DNA of 64,000 bases from an uncultured Flavobacteriaceae bacterium (lineage in GTDB: Bacteria > Bacteroidota > Bacteroidia > Flavobacteriales > Flavobacteriaceae): contig CANKZG010000001.1 in NCBI GenBank assembly GCA_947488435.1, forward strand, positions 1-64,000, written 5' to 3'. The notes below the pieces were generated by a model, which was not told the origin of the DNA, searched no databases, and saw nothing but the letters and a program-made list of their open reading frames with translations. A program made the translations under genes and the position numbers. Of the stretch, positions 9,585 to 19,894 are shown piece by piece. Each line of letters begins with the position of its first letter. Position 1 is the first letter of the stretch.

Positions 9585-11093
9585 TTAAAATCCAGGATTT
9601 TGTTGAATATCAGGATTTGCATTAGTTTCCACAATAGGAACTGGAAGTGTAAATCTGAAATCTGTTGCAGGTAAGCTGCATGCTCCATTTATAGCACAAT
9701 CTAATGCTTCTCTAAGAATTCCTCTTCCTCCGCGTTCACCCATACGTTTTAAATCTACCCAACGGTATCCTTCAAAAGCAAACTCGATTCTTCTTTCATC
9801 TAAGATAGCTCCAAAAGCTTCTGTTGCATTTGCAAACATTGGCAATGGCTGATCTGTACCAAATCTTGCATCTCTTAATTCTTTAAGGAATGCAGCTGTT
9901 GAATTCGCAGCTCCATTAATATTACCAGCAGCAGCAGCAGCTTCTGCTCTATATAAAACTAATTCAGCAGCTCTAAATATTTTAAGATCATTTAATAATG
10001 GCTGTGAAGCTGGATCTCCAGGATACTTACCAACTACCAAAATATCTTCACTTCTAAAATCTTCCGCAGCATTAATATCAGGACTGATGATAGATGTATT
10101 GTTTACATTCACATCAAAACGAATATCTGCAGGATCTAAAAGATCAAATAAAGATCTTCCTATTTCGAAATATGGTGACCCATCGATAGTACCATTTACG
10201 AATGCATAGTTAGCACCGGCCCATCCACCAGCAAAACCACTTCCTGTAGCACCCTGACCATCGTAACGATCGTTAAGTACACGTTGCATCTCAAAAATAA
10301 TACCTGTGTTATCAGCATCTGTAAAAATACCTTGGTACTGAGCTCTATTCGCTAATGGATAACGTGGAATTAGTTGTTGCGCCAACGCATCTGCAGCAGG
10401 GTATTGCTGACGGAAAATAGCCATACGTAAACGCATGAAAGTGATAAAATCTTGACTAACAACGATCGGATCTGATTGCGTAGTTAACAAACTTTGAGCT
10501 AAATTTAAATCAGCTTCAATTAAGCTATAGAACTCGCCATTTGTACTTCTTGGTAGCAGTTGATCTACTGTAGGAACAAAATCTATTAAGATCCCTGCCA
10601 AAGCTCCATCATCTGTATAATCAGTACTGAAATACGTAACTATTAATAAGTTGATATAAGCTCGTAAACCATGAACTTGCCCAAGAATCTCATTCAATTG
10701 TGCTTGTTCGTCAGCATCTGCAGGTGTAATTAATGCTGCAGCTTCAATTAATCTATTGAAAGAGTTTAAACTTGCATAGAAATTTGTCCATTGTGCCGTT
10801 GAAGCAGCACTACCTGGGTTAAGGATAAATCCGTATTCCCCATTACCGATACCTTGTCCACCACTATCAAATCCAATAGACAATTCATCCGTAAAAACCG
10901 AATTAAATTGTATCTGAGGAGTGGCATCTAATGTTGCATATGAACCTAACAAACCTAATTGTAAGTCGGCAACACTTTGAAACGCTTGTTCTGCCCCTAA
11001 TCTTCCGGGCTGCTCAATGTCAATTGCATCATTACAAGACCATAATACTACGATCAGGGATGCAAACAAAGTTAGTTTTTGTAAATTTTTCAT
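9585..11093 (-). CDS. SusD/RagB-family nutrient-binding outer-membrane lipoprotein
   Basis: A 502-residue lipoprotein with lipobox VLWSC (Cys about 20), an N-terminal helical TPR-like part (LGAEQAFQSVADLQLGLLG ... YASLNSFNRLIEAAALITP) and the typical SusD C-terminus (ILDERRIEFAFEGYRWVDLKR, about 425-445). SusD proteins act as a hinged lid over the SusC transporter at the outer membrane and help capture the substrate. It lies 12 bases downstream of susC and is co-transcribed with it. No glycoside hydrolase, sulfatase or peptidase gene adjoins the pair, so the substrate cannot be guessed from context. Confidence 0.93.
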   Translation of the reverse strand: MKNLQKLTLFASLIVVLWSCNDAIDIEQPGRLGAEQAFQSVADLQLGLLGSYATLDATPQIQFNSVFTDELSIGFDSGGQGIGNGEYGFILNPGSAASTAQWTNFYASLNSFNRLIEAAALITPADADEQAQLNEILGQVHGLRAYINLLIVTYFSTDYTDDGALAGILIDFVPTVDQLLPRSTNGEFYSLIEADLNLAQSLLTTQSDPIVVSQDFITFMRLRMAIFRQQYPAADALAQQLIPRYPLANRAQYQGIFTDADNTGIIFEMQRVLNDRYDGQGATGSGFAGGWAGANYAFVNGTIDGSPYFEIGRSLFDLLDPADIRFDVNVNNTSIISPDINAAEDFRSEDILVVGKYPGDPASQPLLNDLKIFRAAELVLYRAEAAAAAGNINGAANSTAAFLKELRDARFGTDQPLPMFANATEAFGAILDERRIEFAFEGYRWVDLKRMGERGGRGILREALDCAINGACSLPATDFRFTLPVPIVETNANPDIQQNPGF

Positions 11094-11105
11094 ATTTTCT
11101 TTTTT

Positions 11106-14100
11106 TTAGAATCCTACTTCCAAACCAAAAGCAAAAACTCTAGGTGTTGGGAATAATCTTGATTGCGCTGGGTTAAAAGTATTAATTACCTCTGGATCGA
11201 AACCTCTCCATGGTGTAAAAGTAAGTATGTTCTCACCTTGTGCAAAAATTCTTAAGTTAGATATTCCAGTACCTTCCAAGAACTGAGAAGGGAAATCATA
11301 TCCGATTGTAGCAAAACGTAGACGTAAGAAATCTGCACTCTGCAAGAAACGATCTGAGTTTCCACTTAACGCAAGGTTCTGCGCTGTTAATGAAGGAATA
11401 TCCGTTATTCTGTTGTCTGGAGTAAACGCTCTTTCTAAATCTCTAGAAGTTCTAAACTGCCCAATGTTATTAGGGTTTAAGAATCCTGCCAAATCATTAT
11501 CAATACGATCTACACCAATAACGTAGTTCCACTGCGTAGTAGCGAACCATCCTTTGTAAGAGAAATCAAATCCAAAACTACCTTGAAAATCAGGTGTAAG
11601 GTTTTTTCCTAAGAAAACACGATCTGTATCTACGTTAGGATTCTCTGTAACTTCACCATCTGCAGTTAAGAACAATAAGTTACCATTTGCTGGGTTAACT
11701 CCTGCATAACGAACTAAGAAATACTCACTTAATCTACCACCTTCTTCAAGTGCAATTCCACCACCTAAAAGTAAACGACCGTCATCTGTTGGTAAATCTA
11801 TTACTTCTTGCTCGTTAAAGTTACCTACGAAATTTAAAGTAAGGTTTAATCCCCCAGCTTTGTTACTTCTTAGGATATCATAGTTTAAAGTTAAATCAAC
11901 ACCTCTGTTTTCAATTTCACCTGTGTTAGTGTTCAACTGTGTTACTGCATTAATTGAAGAAACTGGAGATGCTAAGAATAAATCTGTAGTAGTTCTCTGA
12001 TATACATCTACAGAACCACGAAGTTTACTTTGGAACACTTCAAAATCAACACCTATATCAATTTGCTCTGTAGCTTCCCATCGTAAAGTATTGTTACCAA
12101 TTTGATTTAAGAATAAAGAGTTAGCACCACCTTGACCAACACCTGTTGTAAATAAATCTCTTGTTAAATCAGGAGCATCAAAAGCAAGACCTGCTGGAGC
12201 AGTAATCGCAATATTCTGGTTACCAGTTACCCCCCAAGATCCACGAAGTTTTAATACGTCAAAAGCATTGTCATCAAACCAGCTTTCTTTGTCGATATTC
12301 CATCGTCCAGAAACCGATCCAAACGTACCAAAACGGTTACTTTCTGCAAATCTAAAAGAAGCATCACGACGAATAGTACCTGTAACACCAAAACGAGTAT
12401 CATAATCCCAATCTCCTTGAAAGAAGTACGAGAATAATCCAGTCTCTAATCTATTTGCAAAAACTGTATCTACAAATAAATCATCGTTCGGGTTATCTGC
12501 AATAAAGGCATCACCATCACCAGGAGACAACAAGGCTGGTGTTAAACCAAACTGTTGGAAACCAAAGTTCTGGAAAAATCCTCTAAAGTATTCTACATAT
12601 GCACCACCATCAATAGTGTGTTTTCCAAAAGTCTTATTGTAATTTAAAGACGTTACTTGGTTATATGTAAATTGTCTGTCAATAGACTGAGTTTGGAAAC
12701 CAGATGGATCTCTACCCCCTGCAAATAATAAGGCGTTAAAAGAAGTAGGTCCTTCAACTGTTGTTCTTATTTGATCTCTAAACTCACCACTCAATACTAC
12801 TCTTGCAGTAAGATCTTTATACAATTTATAGTCTGCATTGAAGCTACCTAAAATTTGTAATTCGTTTTCTTCACGAGAGAATGTATTCAATAAATCAATA
12901 ATAAATAATGGTGTGTTCGCGAAAGAAAGTGGAGATAATAATGCTGCACCATTTGTATACTCATCAGGAGAGATATAAGGAACAGACTGGAAAGCCGCCA
13001 AAACAATGTTTCGGTTAATACCTCCAGTACCAATTGCGTTAGGCTCATCACTCTGAGAATAGTTAACTGCTAAGTTAGCACCATAACTAAATTTGTCATC
13101 ACTAGTTCTACCCGTTACGTTAGTTCTGTAGTTAAATCTTTGAAGACTACTAGCAGAAAGAATCCCTTCTTCATCTCTAAAACCAAGAGAAGTAAACTGA
13201 GTAGCATTTTCAGAACCGCTAGATAGGTTAACTGTGTGCTGTTGTGTTAAACCAGTATCAAAGAAAAAGTTAGGATAATCGGTAGTAGTAAACCCAGCAA
13301 TCTCAGCATCAGTTAAACCAACTCCACGACCATTCCCGAACTCTCTTTCTAACAATAACTGTTCTTGAGAATTATTTAACTCATACTCGCCATTATCAAC
13401 AAGGCTTGTAAATTGTAATAATCCAGAATAACTAATTGATAGTTTTTGATTAAAACTACCATTTCTGGTTTTTATTACAACTACCCCGTTAGCACCACGG
13501 TTACCATATATTGCTGTTGCACCCGCATCTTTAAGAACTGATATCGATTCGATATCGTTATTACCTAAACTACGGAACGCCTGAGCATCTACAGGAATAC
13601 CATCAATAACATAAAGCGGGTCTGTGTTACCATTAATAGATCCAACTCCACGTAATGTTACTCGAGGAGCAGCACCTGGTTGACCAGAAGCGGCTGTAAT
13701 GTTAAGACCTGCTACCTGTCCGGATAATGTCTGAACAACACTCGCATTCGGTCTGTTAACAATAGTTTCTGAACTTACCGTAGAACTTGCAATACTGGAA
13801 GTTTCTTTTGTAGCAGTTCGATATCCTTGTACTACAACTTCATCTAGAGTTTCTGCATCCTCTTCCATTTGCACATTAATTGTGTTGGAAGCTCCTACAA
13901 CTCTATTTTCAGTTTTTTGCCCTAAATAGGTAAATCGTAATGTTTGCCCAACACTTGCGGTTAAAGCAAAATTACCATCAAAATCTGTTTGTGTTCCATT
14001 GTTTGTTCCGACAACAACAATCGATACACCAGGTAAAGGAAGACCATTTTGGTCCGTCACATTACCTGAAATCGTTTTCCCCTGTCCATAAGAGAAACTC

Positions 14101-14150
14101 ATAAATAACGCCAATAACGGCGTTATCAACCAAGATAACTTTGATTTCAT
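11106..14150 (-). CDS. SusC/RagA-family TonB-dependent transporter
   Basis: A 1014-residue outer-membrane transporter: signal peptide to about residue 22 (SFSYGQ), a carboxypeptidase-D regulatory-like domain (about 25-105, ISGNVTDQNGLPLPGVSIVV), a TonB-box-like stretch (EVVVQGYRT, about 104-112), a plug domain (about 115-230, with PLYVIDGIPV and SVLKDAGATAIYGNRGANGV) and a long barrel ending FGLEVGF. It imports oligomers handed over by SusD, powered by TonB. A promoter is visible at 14179-14209. The operon continues with susD and a lipoprotein and stops at the terminator near 8690. Confidence 0.95.
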   Translation of the reverse strand: MKSKLSWLITPLLALFMSFSYGQGKTISGNVTDQNGLPLPGVSIVVVGTNNGTQTDFDGNFALTASVGQTLRFTYLGQKTENRVVGASNTINVQMEEDAETLDEVVVQGYRTATKETSSIASSTVSSETIVNRPNASVVQTLSGQVAGLNITAASGQPGAAPRVTLRGVGSINGNTDPLYVIDGIPVDAQAFRSLGNNDIESISVLKDAGATAIYGNRGANGVVVIKTRNGSFNQKLSISYSGLLQFTSLVDNGEYELNNSQEQLLLEREFGNGRGVGLTDAEIAGFTTTDYPNFFFDTGLTQQHTVNLSSGSENATQFTSLGFRDEEGILSASSLQRFNYRTNVTGRTSDDKFSYGANLAVNYSQSDEPNAIGTGGINRNIVLAAFQSVPYISPDEYTNGAALLSPLSFANTPLFIIDLLNTFSREENELQILGSFNADYKLYKDLTARVVLSGEFRDQIRTTVEGPTSFNALLFAGGRDPSGFQTQSIDRQFTYNQVTSLNYNKTFGKHTIDGGAYVEYFRGFFQNFGFQQFGLTPALLSPGDGDAFIADNPNDDLFVDTVFANRLETGLFSYFFQGDWDYDTRFGVTGTIRRDASFRFAESNRFGTFGSVSGRWNIDKESWFDDNAFDVLKLRGSWGVTGNQNIAITAPAGLAFDAPDLTRDLFTTGVGQGGANSLFLNQIGNNTLRWEATEQIDIGVDFEVFQSKLRGSVDVYQRTTTDLFLASPVSSINAVTQLNTNTGEIENRGVDLTLNYDILRSNKAGGLNLTLNFVGNFNEQEVIDLPTDDGRLLLGGGIALEEGGRLSEYFLVRYAGVNPANGNLLFLTADGEVTENPNVDTDRVFLGKNLTPDFQGSFGFDFSYKGWFATTQWNYVIGVDRIDNDLAGFLNPNNIGQFRTSRDLERAFTPDNRITDIPSLTAQNLALSGNSDRFLQSADFLRLRFATIGYDFPSQFLEGTGISNLRIFAQGENILTFTPWRGFDPEVINTFNPAQSRLFPTPRVFAFGLEVGF

Positions 14151-14178
14151 TTAAGTAATATTTTGAATTAGTCAAAGG

Positions 14179-14209
14179 CAAAAGTGCTAATTATAAGTTA
14201 ATAATCCAA
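14179..14209 (-). promoter_or_regulatory. Promoter of the SusCD operon
   Basis: Minus strand TTG (209-207), 20 bases, then CACTTTTG (186-179), which matches TAnnTTTG at all fixed positions but the first. It leaves a leader of about 25 bases before the susC start codon. The spacer equals that of the promoters at 115-145 and 21958-21988. Confidence 0.55.
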
Positions 14210-14379
14210 AAAACATCTACCTTCAGAGGGGTATTTTGTTAAAAAAACCTTATTATTTATGAAATATTTAAATTATATTTTTCATGATTGGAAGAATCAT
14301 ACGTTTTTAACACATTATCTAGTTATATTTCACTGCACCTCCAGTAAATAATACGTTAATCCTATATTTTTTTCACAGA

Positions 14380-14979
14380 ATGAGTCTCAAATGTTATTTT
14401 TCTACAATTAATGAAGCAGGTACCGATGAAGCTGGGCGTGGTTGTCTTGCCGGACCAGTCACAGCAGCGGCAATTATCTTAAGAAAAGGTTTTCAAAACG
14501 AAACCTTAACAGATTCGAAAAAACTTTCTCGAAAACAACGGGATTTTTTGCGTCCTATTCTGCTTGAAAAAGCTATAAGTTATGGTGTTGCTCACATTTA
14601 TCCCCAGGAAATAGATCGCATAAATATTCTTAATGCGTCCATTCTAGCCATGCATCAGGCTCTCGATCAACTTATTATTAGACCAGAATTTATTATTGTT
14701 GATGGAAACCGGTTTAAACCATATCATGAAATAAATCATGAATGCATTGTTAAGGGAGATAGTAAATACATGAGTATAGCAGCAGCATCTGTTTTAGCAA
14801 AAACTAGTCGTGACGCTTACATGGAAAAAATTCACAATGAATATCCCATGTACAATTGGAAACAAAATAAGGGCTATCCCACAAAAGAACATCGCGAAGC
14901 TATTCGTAAACATGGGATTACTCAATATCACAGAAGAAGTTTTAGACAATTGCCGGAACAATTAAAAATTGATATTTAA
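14380..14979 (+). CDS. rnhB: Ribonuclease HII
   Basis: A 199-residue enzyme that cuts RNA in RNA-DNA hybrids and removes single ribonucleotides from DNA. The family signature is clear: [14 protein letters not shown] with the catalytic Asp-Glu near residues 16-17, IVDGNRF with a further Asp, and [20 protein letters not shown] with the last acidic residue. Length is normal for bacterial RNase HII. The next gene starts 29 bases downstream on the same strand and may be co-transcribed. Confidence 0.96.
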   Translation: MSLKCYFSTINEAGTDEAGRGCLAGPVTAAAIILRKGFQNETLTDSKKLSRKQRDFLRPILLEKAISYGVAHIYPQEIDRINILNASILAMHQALDQLIIRPEFIIVDGNRFKPYHEINHECIVKGDSKYMSIAAASVLAKTSRDAYMEKIHNEYPMYNWKQNKGYPTKEHREAIRKHGITQYHRRSFRQLPEQLKIDI

Positions 14980-15008
14980 AATCATAAATTTGTTGGCAAA
15001 TTGTATTC

Positions 15009-17462
15009 ATGAAATTTAGAATTGTTTTAATTCTCCTATTACTACTCAACGCCTGCATCAAGAAAGAAAACGAAAGTATTCCTTTAGTAAACTTTATCTC
15101 CGATGATGCTGAAGTAATTGTAAAACTAAACGACCCTGTTTTATTCAGGAATCAACTCTTAAACAACGATTTTATCACCAAGATAAAAAAGACAAAATCG
15201 TATCAAGAAATCCTAACTTCTCTTTCCGCCTTTGACTTCATAAATTCTAAAACAGAAGGCATTCTTATGCTTATTCCTGCTGCAGATGATACCATCAATT
15301 TTATATATGTTACTGCTTATGATAGCGAACTGGTAAATACAACGCATAGTACTGCAAAAAAAATCGAAACATTGTCATATGATAAACATTCCATTAACCT
15401 TTATGAAATTGATACCAGCACTTTTTATACCTCTCAAATCGGAGGTAATCTTATTATAAGCTCCGCTCAGAATGAACTTGAACGTATATTGCAAAATTAT
15501 AGTACTCCCAAAACTAATGGCACATTTCAAAAACTACTTGCAGCGGCAAATACCAAAAGTCCTGCATCCATTTTTATAAAGACAGCTGTAAATTCCAGTA
15601 TTTTGAATTCACTAGCTTCTGAAGAGTTGAACCTGGTACCTTCAGATTTTTCAGATTGGATTGCAGTAGACCTTACATTAAGTCAGGAATATTTACACCT
15701 CAAAGGAGTAAGTCTTGTTAAAGACTCCACTCAAACAGTACTTAATTTATTCAAAAATACCAACCCATTACCAAACCTAAGCCTGGGTTTTGCTCCAAAT
15801 AAATCTGATGCTGTAACATCCTATACTTTTGATGATTTTCAAGTGTTTGCAGCAAACCGAAAAAAATACTTTGAGTTCGACACCGATTCAGTTCTTAATA
15901 CCACAGAAGAAATTGGTGTTGTTCAAATCAATAAACAAAGGGGAGTGCTTTTAAAAATGTATAATTCGGATAGTTTGGTTAATTATCTAGAAAATATTAG
16001 AACCGCAACGACCGATTATCAAGGCAGCATTATAAAAACTATTTCAAAAACAGACTTTTTATCTTCTAATTTCAATCCCTTAATACAGAATTTTAGCGCT
16101 CAATATTACACCCTACTTGAGGATGTTTTTGTATTTGCAGAAACGGAAACAATGTTGCATACATTTATAAATAACTTCACTAATCAAAATACCTTTACAA
16201 CAACAGCTCTAGCAAAAACCGCAGAAAGTGTTTTGGCAAAGGAATCTTCAATTCTTCATTTATCAAATACAAAGGGGGCTCAAAACTGGGCCGATCAAAA
16301 TTTGGACAATGCTGTAGGTAAAGATTTTAAGTCCTTAGCACTCAAAGACTATTTGTTTGCAACTCAAATTGTGACCGCTTCGCAATTTTATCATACTAAT
16401 ATGATTGTTCAGAAAAGTCAAAAGCCTGCAAAAAACAATCTAACAACACCCTTATTTACCTTACAACTTGACAGTGATCTAGTAACTGACCCTCAATTTG
16501 TAAAGAATCATAGAACCAATTCAAAAGAAATTGTTGTTCAGGACATTGACAATTTTTTATACCTCATATCCACAAAGGGTAAAGTTTTATGGAAAAAACA
16601 ATTAGAGGGTAAAATACAAGGCAAAATCCATCAAGTAGATCTTTTTAAGAATGGTAAACTGCAATTGGCATTTACTACAGATAATCAGTTTTTAATAATC
16701 GATCGTAACGGAAAAGAAGTAACCCCATTTGAAATGCGTTATGAGGGAGGAAACCTTAATCCTTTAGCTGTTTTTGATTATGAAAAAACCAAAGATTACA
16801 GATTTGTAGTAACACAGGGCAGTAAAGTTTTTATGTACAATAATAAAGGAGCTATTGTAAGTGGTTTTACCTATACACAAGCTGAAGCAGCTATAGTACA
16901 TACGCCGCAACATTTTAGGGTTGGCAAAAAAGACTTTCTCGTTTTTATGTTAGAAAATGGTAGTTTAAAAATTCTAAACCGCGTTGGAAATACGCGAGTA
17001 AAAACAGCTAATACCTATAATTTTTCTGCTAACCCCGTTTTTTTATATAAAAATACTTTTGCTTTTACCGATACAAAAGGAATATTGTATCAGATAGACA
17101 CTCAAGGTAAAGCTGCAACCACCAACTACAAGCTTGGTAAGGACCACGGTTTCTACACCACAAGTAAAACTTTGGCATTAATGGATGATAATGCGTTAAC
17201 TATTAAAACAAAAAAGTTAGACTTGGATTTAGGAGTCTACACAGCTCCTCAGATTTTTTATATTTATGACACCATTTATGTTGCAGTGACAGATCTTCAA
17301 AATCAAAAAATATATCTTTATAATAGCCGAGGAGAAATTATACAAAACTTCCCAGTATTTGGAACCTCTGCTATAGACTTAGATGATATCGATGAAGATC
17401 GAAAACTAGAGTTGGTAGTTAGAGATTTGGACAATTCGCTAATTGTTTATCGAATAAATTGA
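15009..17462 (+). CDS. Large lipoprotein, DUF3352-like N-terminus and beta-propeller-like C-terminus
   Basis: An 817-residue lipoprotein with lipobox LLNAC (Cys about 16). The N-terminal 480 residues alternate helices and strands in a pattern reminiscent of DUF3352 proteins (self-regulated by phrases such as VIVKLNDPVLF, ASIFIKTAVNSS); that likeness is weak. From about residue 500 short repeated strands appear (IVVQDIDNFLYLISTKGKVL, LAFTTDNQFLIIDRNGKEV, KVFMYNNKGAIVSGF, KIYLYNSRGEIIQNF), a PQQ/WD-like propeller of about seven blades. It follows rnhB closely, an arrangement I recall from other Flavobacteriaceae. Function unknown; likely anchored to the inner or outer membrane and facing the periplasm. 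Confidence 0.65.
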   Translation: MKFRIVLILLLLLNACIKKENESIPLVNFISDDAEVIVKLNDPVLFRNQLLNNDFITKIKKTKSYQEILTSLSAFDFINSKTEGILMLIPAADDTINFIYVTAYDSELVNTTHSTAKKIETLSYDKHSINLYEIDTSTFYTSQIGGNLIISSAQNELERILQNYSTPKTNGTFQKLLAAANTKSPASIFIKTAVNSSILNSLASEELNLVPSDFSDWIAVDLTLSQEYLHLKGVSLVKDSTQTVLNLFKNTNPLPNLSLGFAPNKSDAVTSYTFDDFQVFAANRKKYFEFDTDSVLNTTEEIGVVQINKQRGVLLKMYNSDSLVNYLENIRTATTDYQGSIIKTISKTDFLSSNFNPLIQNFSAQYYTLLEDVFVFAETETMLHTFINNFTNQNTFTTTALAKTAESVLAKESSILHLSNTKGAQNWADQNLDNAVGKDFKSLALKDYLFATQIVTASQFYHTNMIVQKSQKPAKNNLTTPLFTLQLDSDLVTDPQFVKNHRTNSKEIVVQDIDNFLYLISTKGKVLWKKQLEGKIQGKIHQVDLFKNGKLQLAFTTDNQFLIIDRNGKEVTPFEMRYEGGNLNPLAVFDYEKTKDYRFVVTQGSKVFMYNNKGAIVSGFTYTQAEAAIVHTPQHFRVGKKDFLVFMLENGSLKILNRVGNTRVKTANTYNFSANPVFLYKNTFAFTDTKGILYQIDTQGKAATTNYKLGKDHGFYTTSKTLALMDDNALTIKTKKLDLDLGVYTAPQIFYIYDTIYVAVTDLQNQKIYLYNSRGEIIQNFPVFGTSAIDLDDIDEDRKLELVVRDLDNSLIVYRIN

Positions 17463-17556
17463 AATTCTTGTATAAAACACAAGATTTTCTGCAACTTATA
17501 CATCTCTTTATGCTATTTGTTTGATCTTTTATTAGTTTCCATAAAACACTAAAAAA

Positions 17557-18249
17557 ATGAAAAATCTATTCTTATCTCTTGCAAGTATTATACTGTGTTT
17601 CGCTTTTATAAATGCACAAAGCGATTGTAGTAATTTTTATCCTCTTGCACAAGGAACCGCCTTTCAATACACTTCATACAACAAAAAAGGGAAAACCGAA
17701 GGTATTGTAGATTATAAAGTAACTAAAGTAGCCACTACCACTTCGGGTTCAGAAGCGACAATGACTATGAATTACAAAGACCATAAAGGCAAAGAAATTC
17801 TGACAACAGATTACACCTATAGTTGTGACGGCAATATGGTGAAAATTGATTACGAATCCTTAATTCCAAGTCAAATGTTGCAACAATACGATGGTATGGA
17901 AATGGATATATCAGGAACAGACATTGAATTACCAAATGATCTTAGCGTTGGTCAGGAATTATCCGATGCTAATGTGTCGGTTAAGGTAAATATGAGTGGT
18001 ATCTCAATGAATATTGCGGTTGATATGGTAGGGCGAAAAGTTGAAAAAAAAGAAAGCATAACTACACCTTCTGGCACCTATGATTGCTTTGTAATTTATA
18101 GTGAGAATAAAACCAAAATTATGGTCACCAACCAAACCTTCCCATCTCGCATATGGCTAGCAGAAGGCGTAGGAATGGTAAAACAAGAAAGCTATTCTAA
18201 AAATGGGAAATTAATAGGCAGTACATTACTAACAAAATATAGCAATTAA
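17557..18249 (+). CDS. Secreted TapB/DUF3108-like protein
   Basis: A 230-residue protein with a signal peptide (about 1-20, ending INAQ). The mature part starts with DCSNFYPLAQGTAFQYTSYN and continues as an all-beta protein with motifs such as GTYDCFVIYSENKTKI and FPSRIWLAEGVGMVKQESY, which recall the DUF3108-like/TapB group of periplasmic or surface proteins. Exact function is unknown. It stands alone between the lipoprotein at 15009 and the convergent lipB. Confidence 0.65.
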   Translation: MKNLFLSLASIILCFAFINAQSDCSNFYPLAQGTAFQYTSYNKKGKTEGIVDYKVTKVATTTSGSEATMTMNYKDHKGKEILTTDYTYSCDGNMVKIDYESLIPSQMLQQYDGMEMDISGTDIELPNDLSVGQELSDANVSVKVNMSGISMNIAVDMVGRKVEKKESITTPSGTYDCFVIYSENKTKIMVTNQTFPSRIWLAEGVGMVKQESYSKNGKLIGSTLLTKYSN

Positions 18250-18322
18250 CTTCAATCGTGTATTTTCATTTTACAATGCTTTTTAGGCTGACAGACGTTT
18301 AATTAAACACGGAAAAGGTATA

Positions 18323-19033
18323 TTAGGTTTTTTTAGCAAAGCATTCTGCTTCGAATAAAATTGAAAAATGGTGCAATAACCGTTGCTTTATTTCATTTAA
18401 ATCAATCGTTTCCTTTCCCAGCTCTATATGTAGTGAAGTTACCGCCTTATCTCGTATACCACAAGGAATCATCAAATCAAAATAGCTTAAATCTGTATTC
18501 ACATTAAAAGCGAAACCATGCATTGTAACCCATCGGCTTGCACGTACACCCATTGCACAAATTTTACGGGCGAAAGGAGTGCCAACGTCCAACCATACTC
18601 CAGTTTCCCCATCAGATCGTTCTCCTTTTATACCGTAATCTGCTAGCGTCAATATCACCATTTCTTCCAAAAAACGAAGGTACTTATGAATATCGGTAAA
18701 AAAGTTATCCAAATCCAAAATAGGATAGCCCACAATTTGACCTGGTCCATGATAGGTTATATCCCCTCCTCTATTTATTTTATAAAATGTAGCACCTTTT
18801 TCTTTCAGTATATTTTCGCTTACTAGCAAATTGGTAATATCTCCGCTTTTTCCTAAGGTGTACACCGGAGGGTGTTCTACAAAAAGAAAATGATTAGGGG
18901 TCTTTTGAGTTGTAGCTTCCCGCCTATTTTTAATTTTAACATCCAAGATTTGCTGAAATAGCAACTCCTGATAATCCCAAGTTTCCTTATAATCCTTGGT
19001 TCCTAAATCTTGAAACAGCACTTCTTTATTCAT
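18323..19033 (-). CDS. lipB: Octanoyltransferase (lipoate biosynthesis)
   Basis: A 236-residue enzyme that moves the octanoyl group from acyl carrier protein to lipoyl domains of the 2-oxoacid dehydrogenases and glycine cleavage H protein. Family motifs: RGGDITYHGPGQIVGYPI (about 85-102), KICAMGVRASRWVTMHGFAF with the catalytic Lys (about 130-150), and IPCGIRDKAVTSL with the catalytic Cys (about 168). A perfect -7 element (TATCTTTG, 19039-19046) stands six bases before the ATG, so the message would be nearly leaderless. Confidence 0.95.
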   Translation of the reverse strand: MNKEVLFQDLGTKDYKETWDYQELLFQQILDVKIKNRREATTQKTPNHFLFVEHPPVYTLGKSGDITNLLVSENILKEKGATFYKINRGGDITYHGPGQIVGYPILDLDNFFTDIHKYLRFLEEMVILTLADYGIKGERSDGETGVWLDVGTPFARKICAMGVRASRWVTMHGFAFNVNTDLSYFDLMIPCGIRDKAVTSLHIELGKETIDLNEIKQRLLHHFSILFEAECFAKKT

Positions 19034-19038
19034 TAGTG

Positions 19039-19046
19039 CAAAGATA
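19039..19046 (-). promoter_or_regulatory. -7 element of the lipB promoter, near-leaderless
   Basis: TATCTTTG on the minus strand fits TAnnTTTG and ends only five bases before the lipB ATG. A start site about 5-6 bases on would fall at the start codon itself. Confidence 0.5.
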
Positions 19047-19059
19047 CAAAATAGGAAGG

Positions 19060-19827
19060 CTAGCGTTCTAATTCTACTTCAAAGCTTGTAGATTCTGGAT
19101 CTTTTACTACGCTCAAATAATCAACTTCATAAATCAAGGTTTTCCCGTCCTGACTAAAAGTTGCATCCGTTGCAGAAGTTGATTTTATTTTTCTGGGGAA
19201 GTGGTATTTAAAAGTATATGTTGAACCGGCCAAAAAGCTTTCCATTTGTTTTAAATCTTTAAGACTAGATTCAAAAAGTTCTTGATCTGTAATTTTCACT
19301 TTTCGTGTGAAAATATTATTTGAAAAATTATACTTTACCTCTGAGCTAGGGCTTTGAGACTTTACCGGGCTTTTAGCCTTACCATTAACTGTTTCTGTAG
19401 AAGATACAGAACTGGCGTTCAAAAAATCATTTAACACATTCCCAATCGTATTGATGTTTTCGAATGTTGAAAACATATCGAACTTCATCAACTTTTCTTC
19501 TGCATTCATTACCATATGCATGGTAAACGGTTCTAGCCGCTTTAGTTTTTCCTGCTCCTCTTTAGGAAGAAGCGCAATACTATCTTTTTTTGATGCAAAG
19601 ACTTCCTTAAATGAAATAATAGAATCAATAGCCTTCTGACTTTCTTTGGGAGTTTTGGCTCCTGATTCCTCCATTACTTGAAGTAATTGTGATCCATCAA
19701 ATTTAACCGCAATTTTACCATTTCCATTTTCTTCTATAAAAATTTCTTCCGTAAAATTACAGGATGTACACGCAAGACTTATAGCCGTTATCAGCAAAAA
19801 AAACATTCTTTTGGTAGAGCAATACAT
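19060..19827 (-). CDS. Lipoprotein of unknown function
   Basis: A 255-residue lipoprotein with lipobox ACTSC near residue 23. The start may be the ATG at 19827 or the one seven codons later (19806), which gives a more usual leader (MFFLLITAISLACTSC). The mature part is mixed alpha/beta with a helical charged middle (KEEQEKLKRLEPFTMHMVMN), a Ser-rich linker and a beta C-terminus (SFEVELER). I recognise no family. It lies just upstream of lipB, which has its own promoter. Confidence 0.6.
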   Translation of the reverse strand: MYCSTKRMFFLLITAISLACTSCNFTEEIFIEENGNGKIAVKFDGSQLLQVMEESGAKTPKESQKAIDSIISFKEVFASKKDSIALLPKEEQEKLKRLEPFTMHMVMNAEEKLMKFDMFSTFENINTIGNVLNDFLNASSVSSTETVNGKAKSPVKSQSPSSEVKYNFSNNIFTRKVKITDQELFESSLKDLKQMESFLAGSTYTFKYHFPRKIKSTSATDATFSQDGKTLIYEVDYLSVVKDPESTSFEVELER

Positions 19828-19894
19828 TATTTGGTATCCTTTTCGGTGAAATAAAGAAACGGTAAAAAAACACGCTTCGTATATCTCAATGGCA

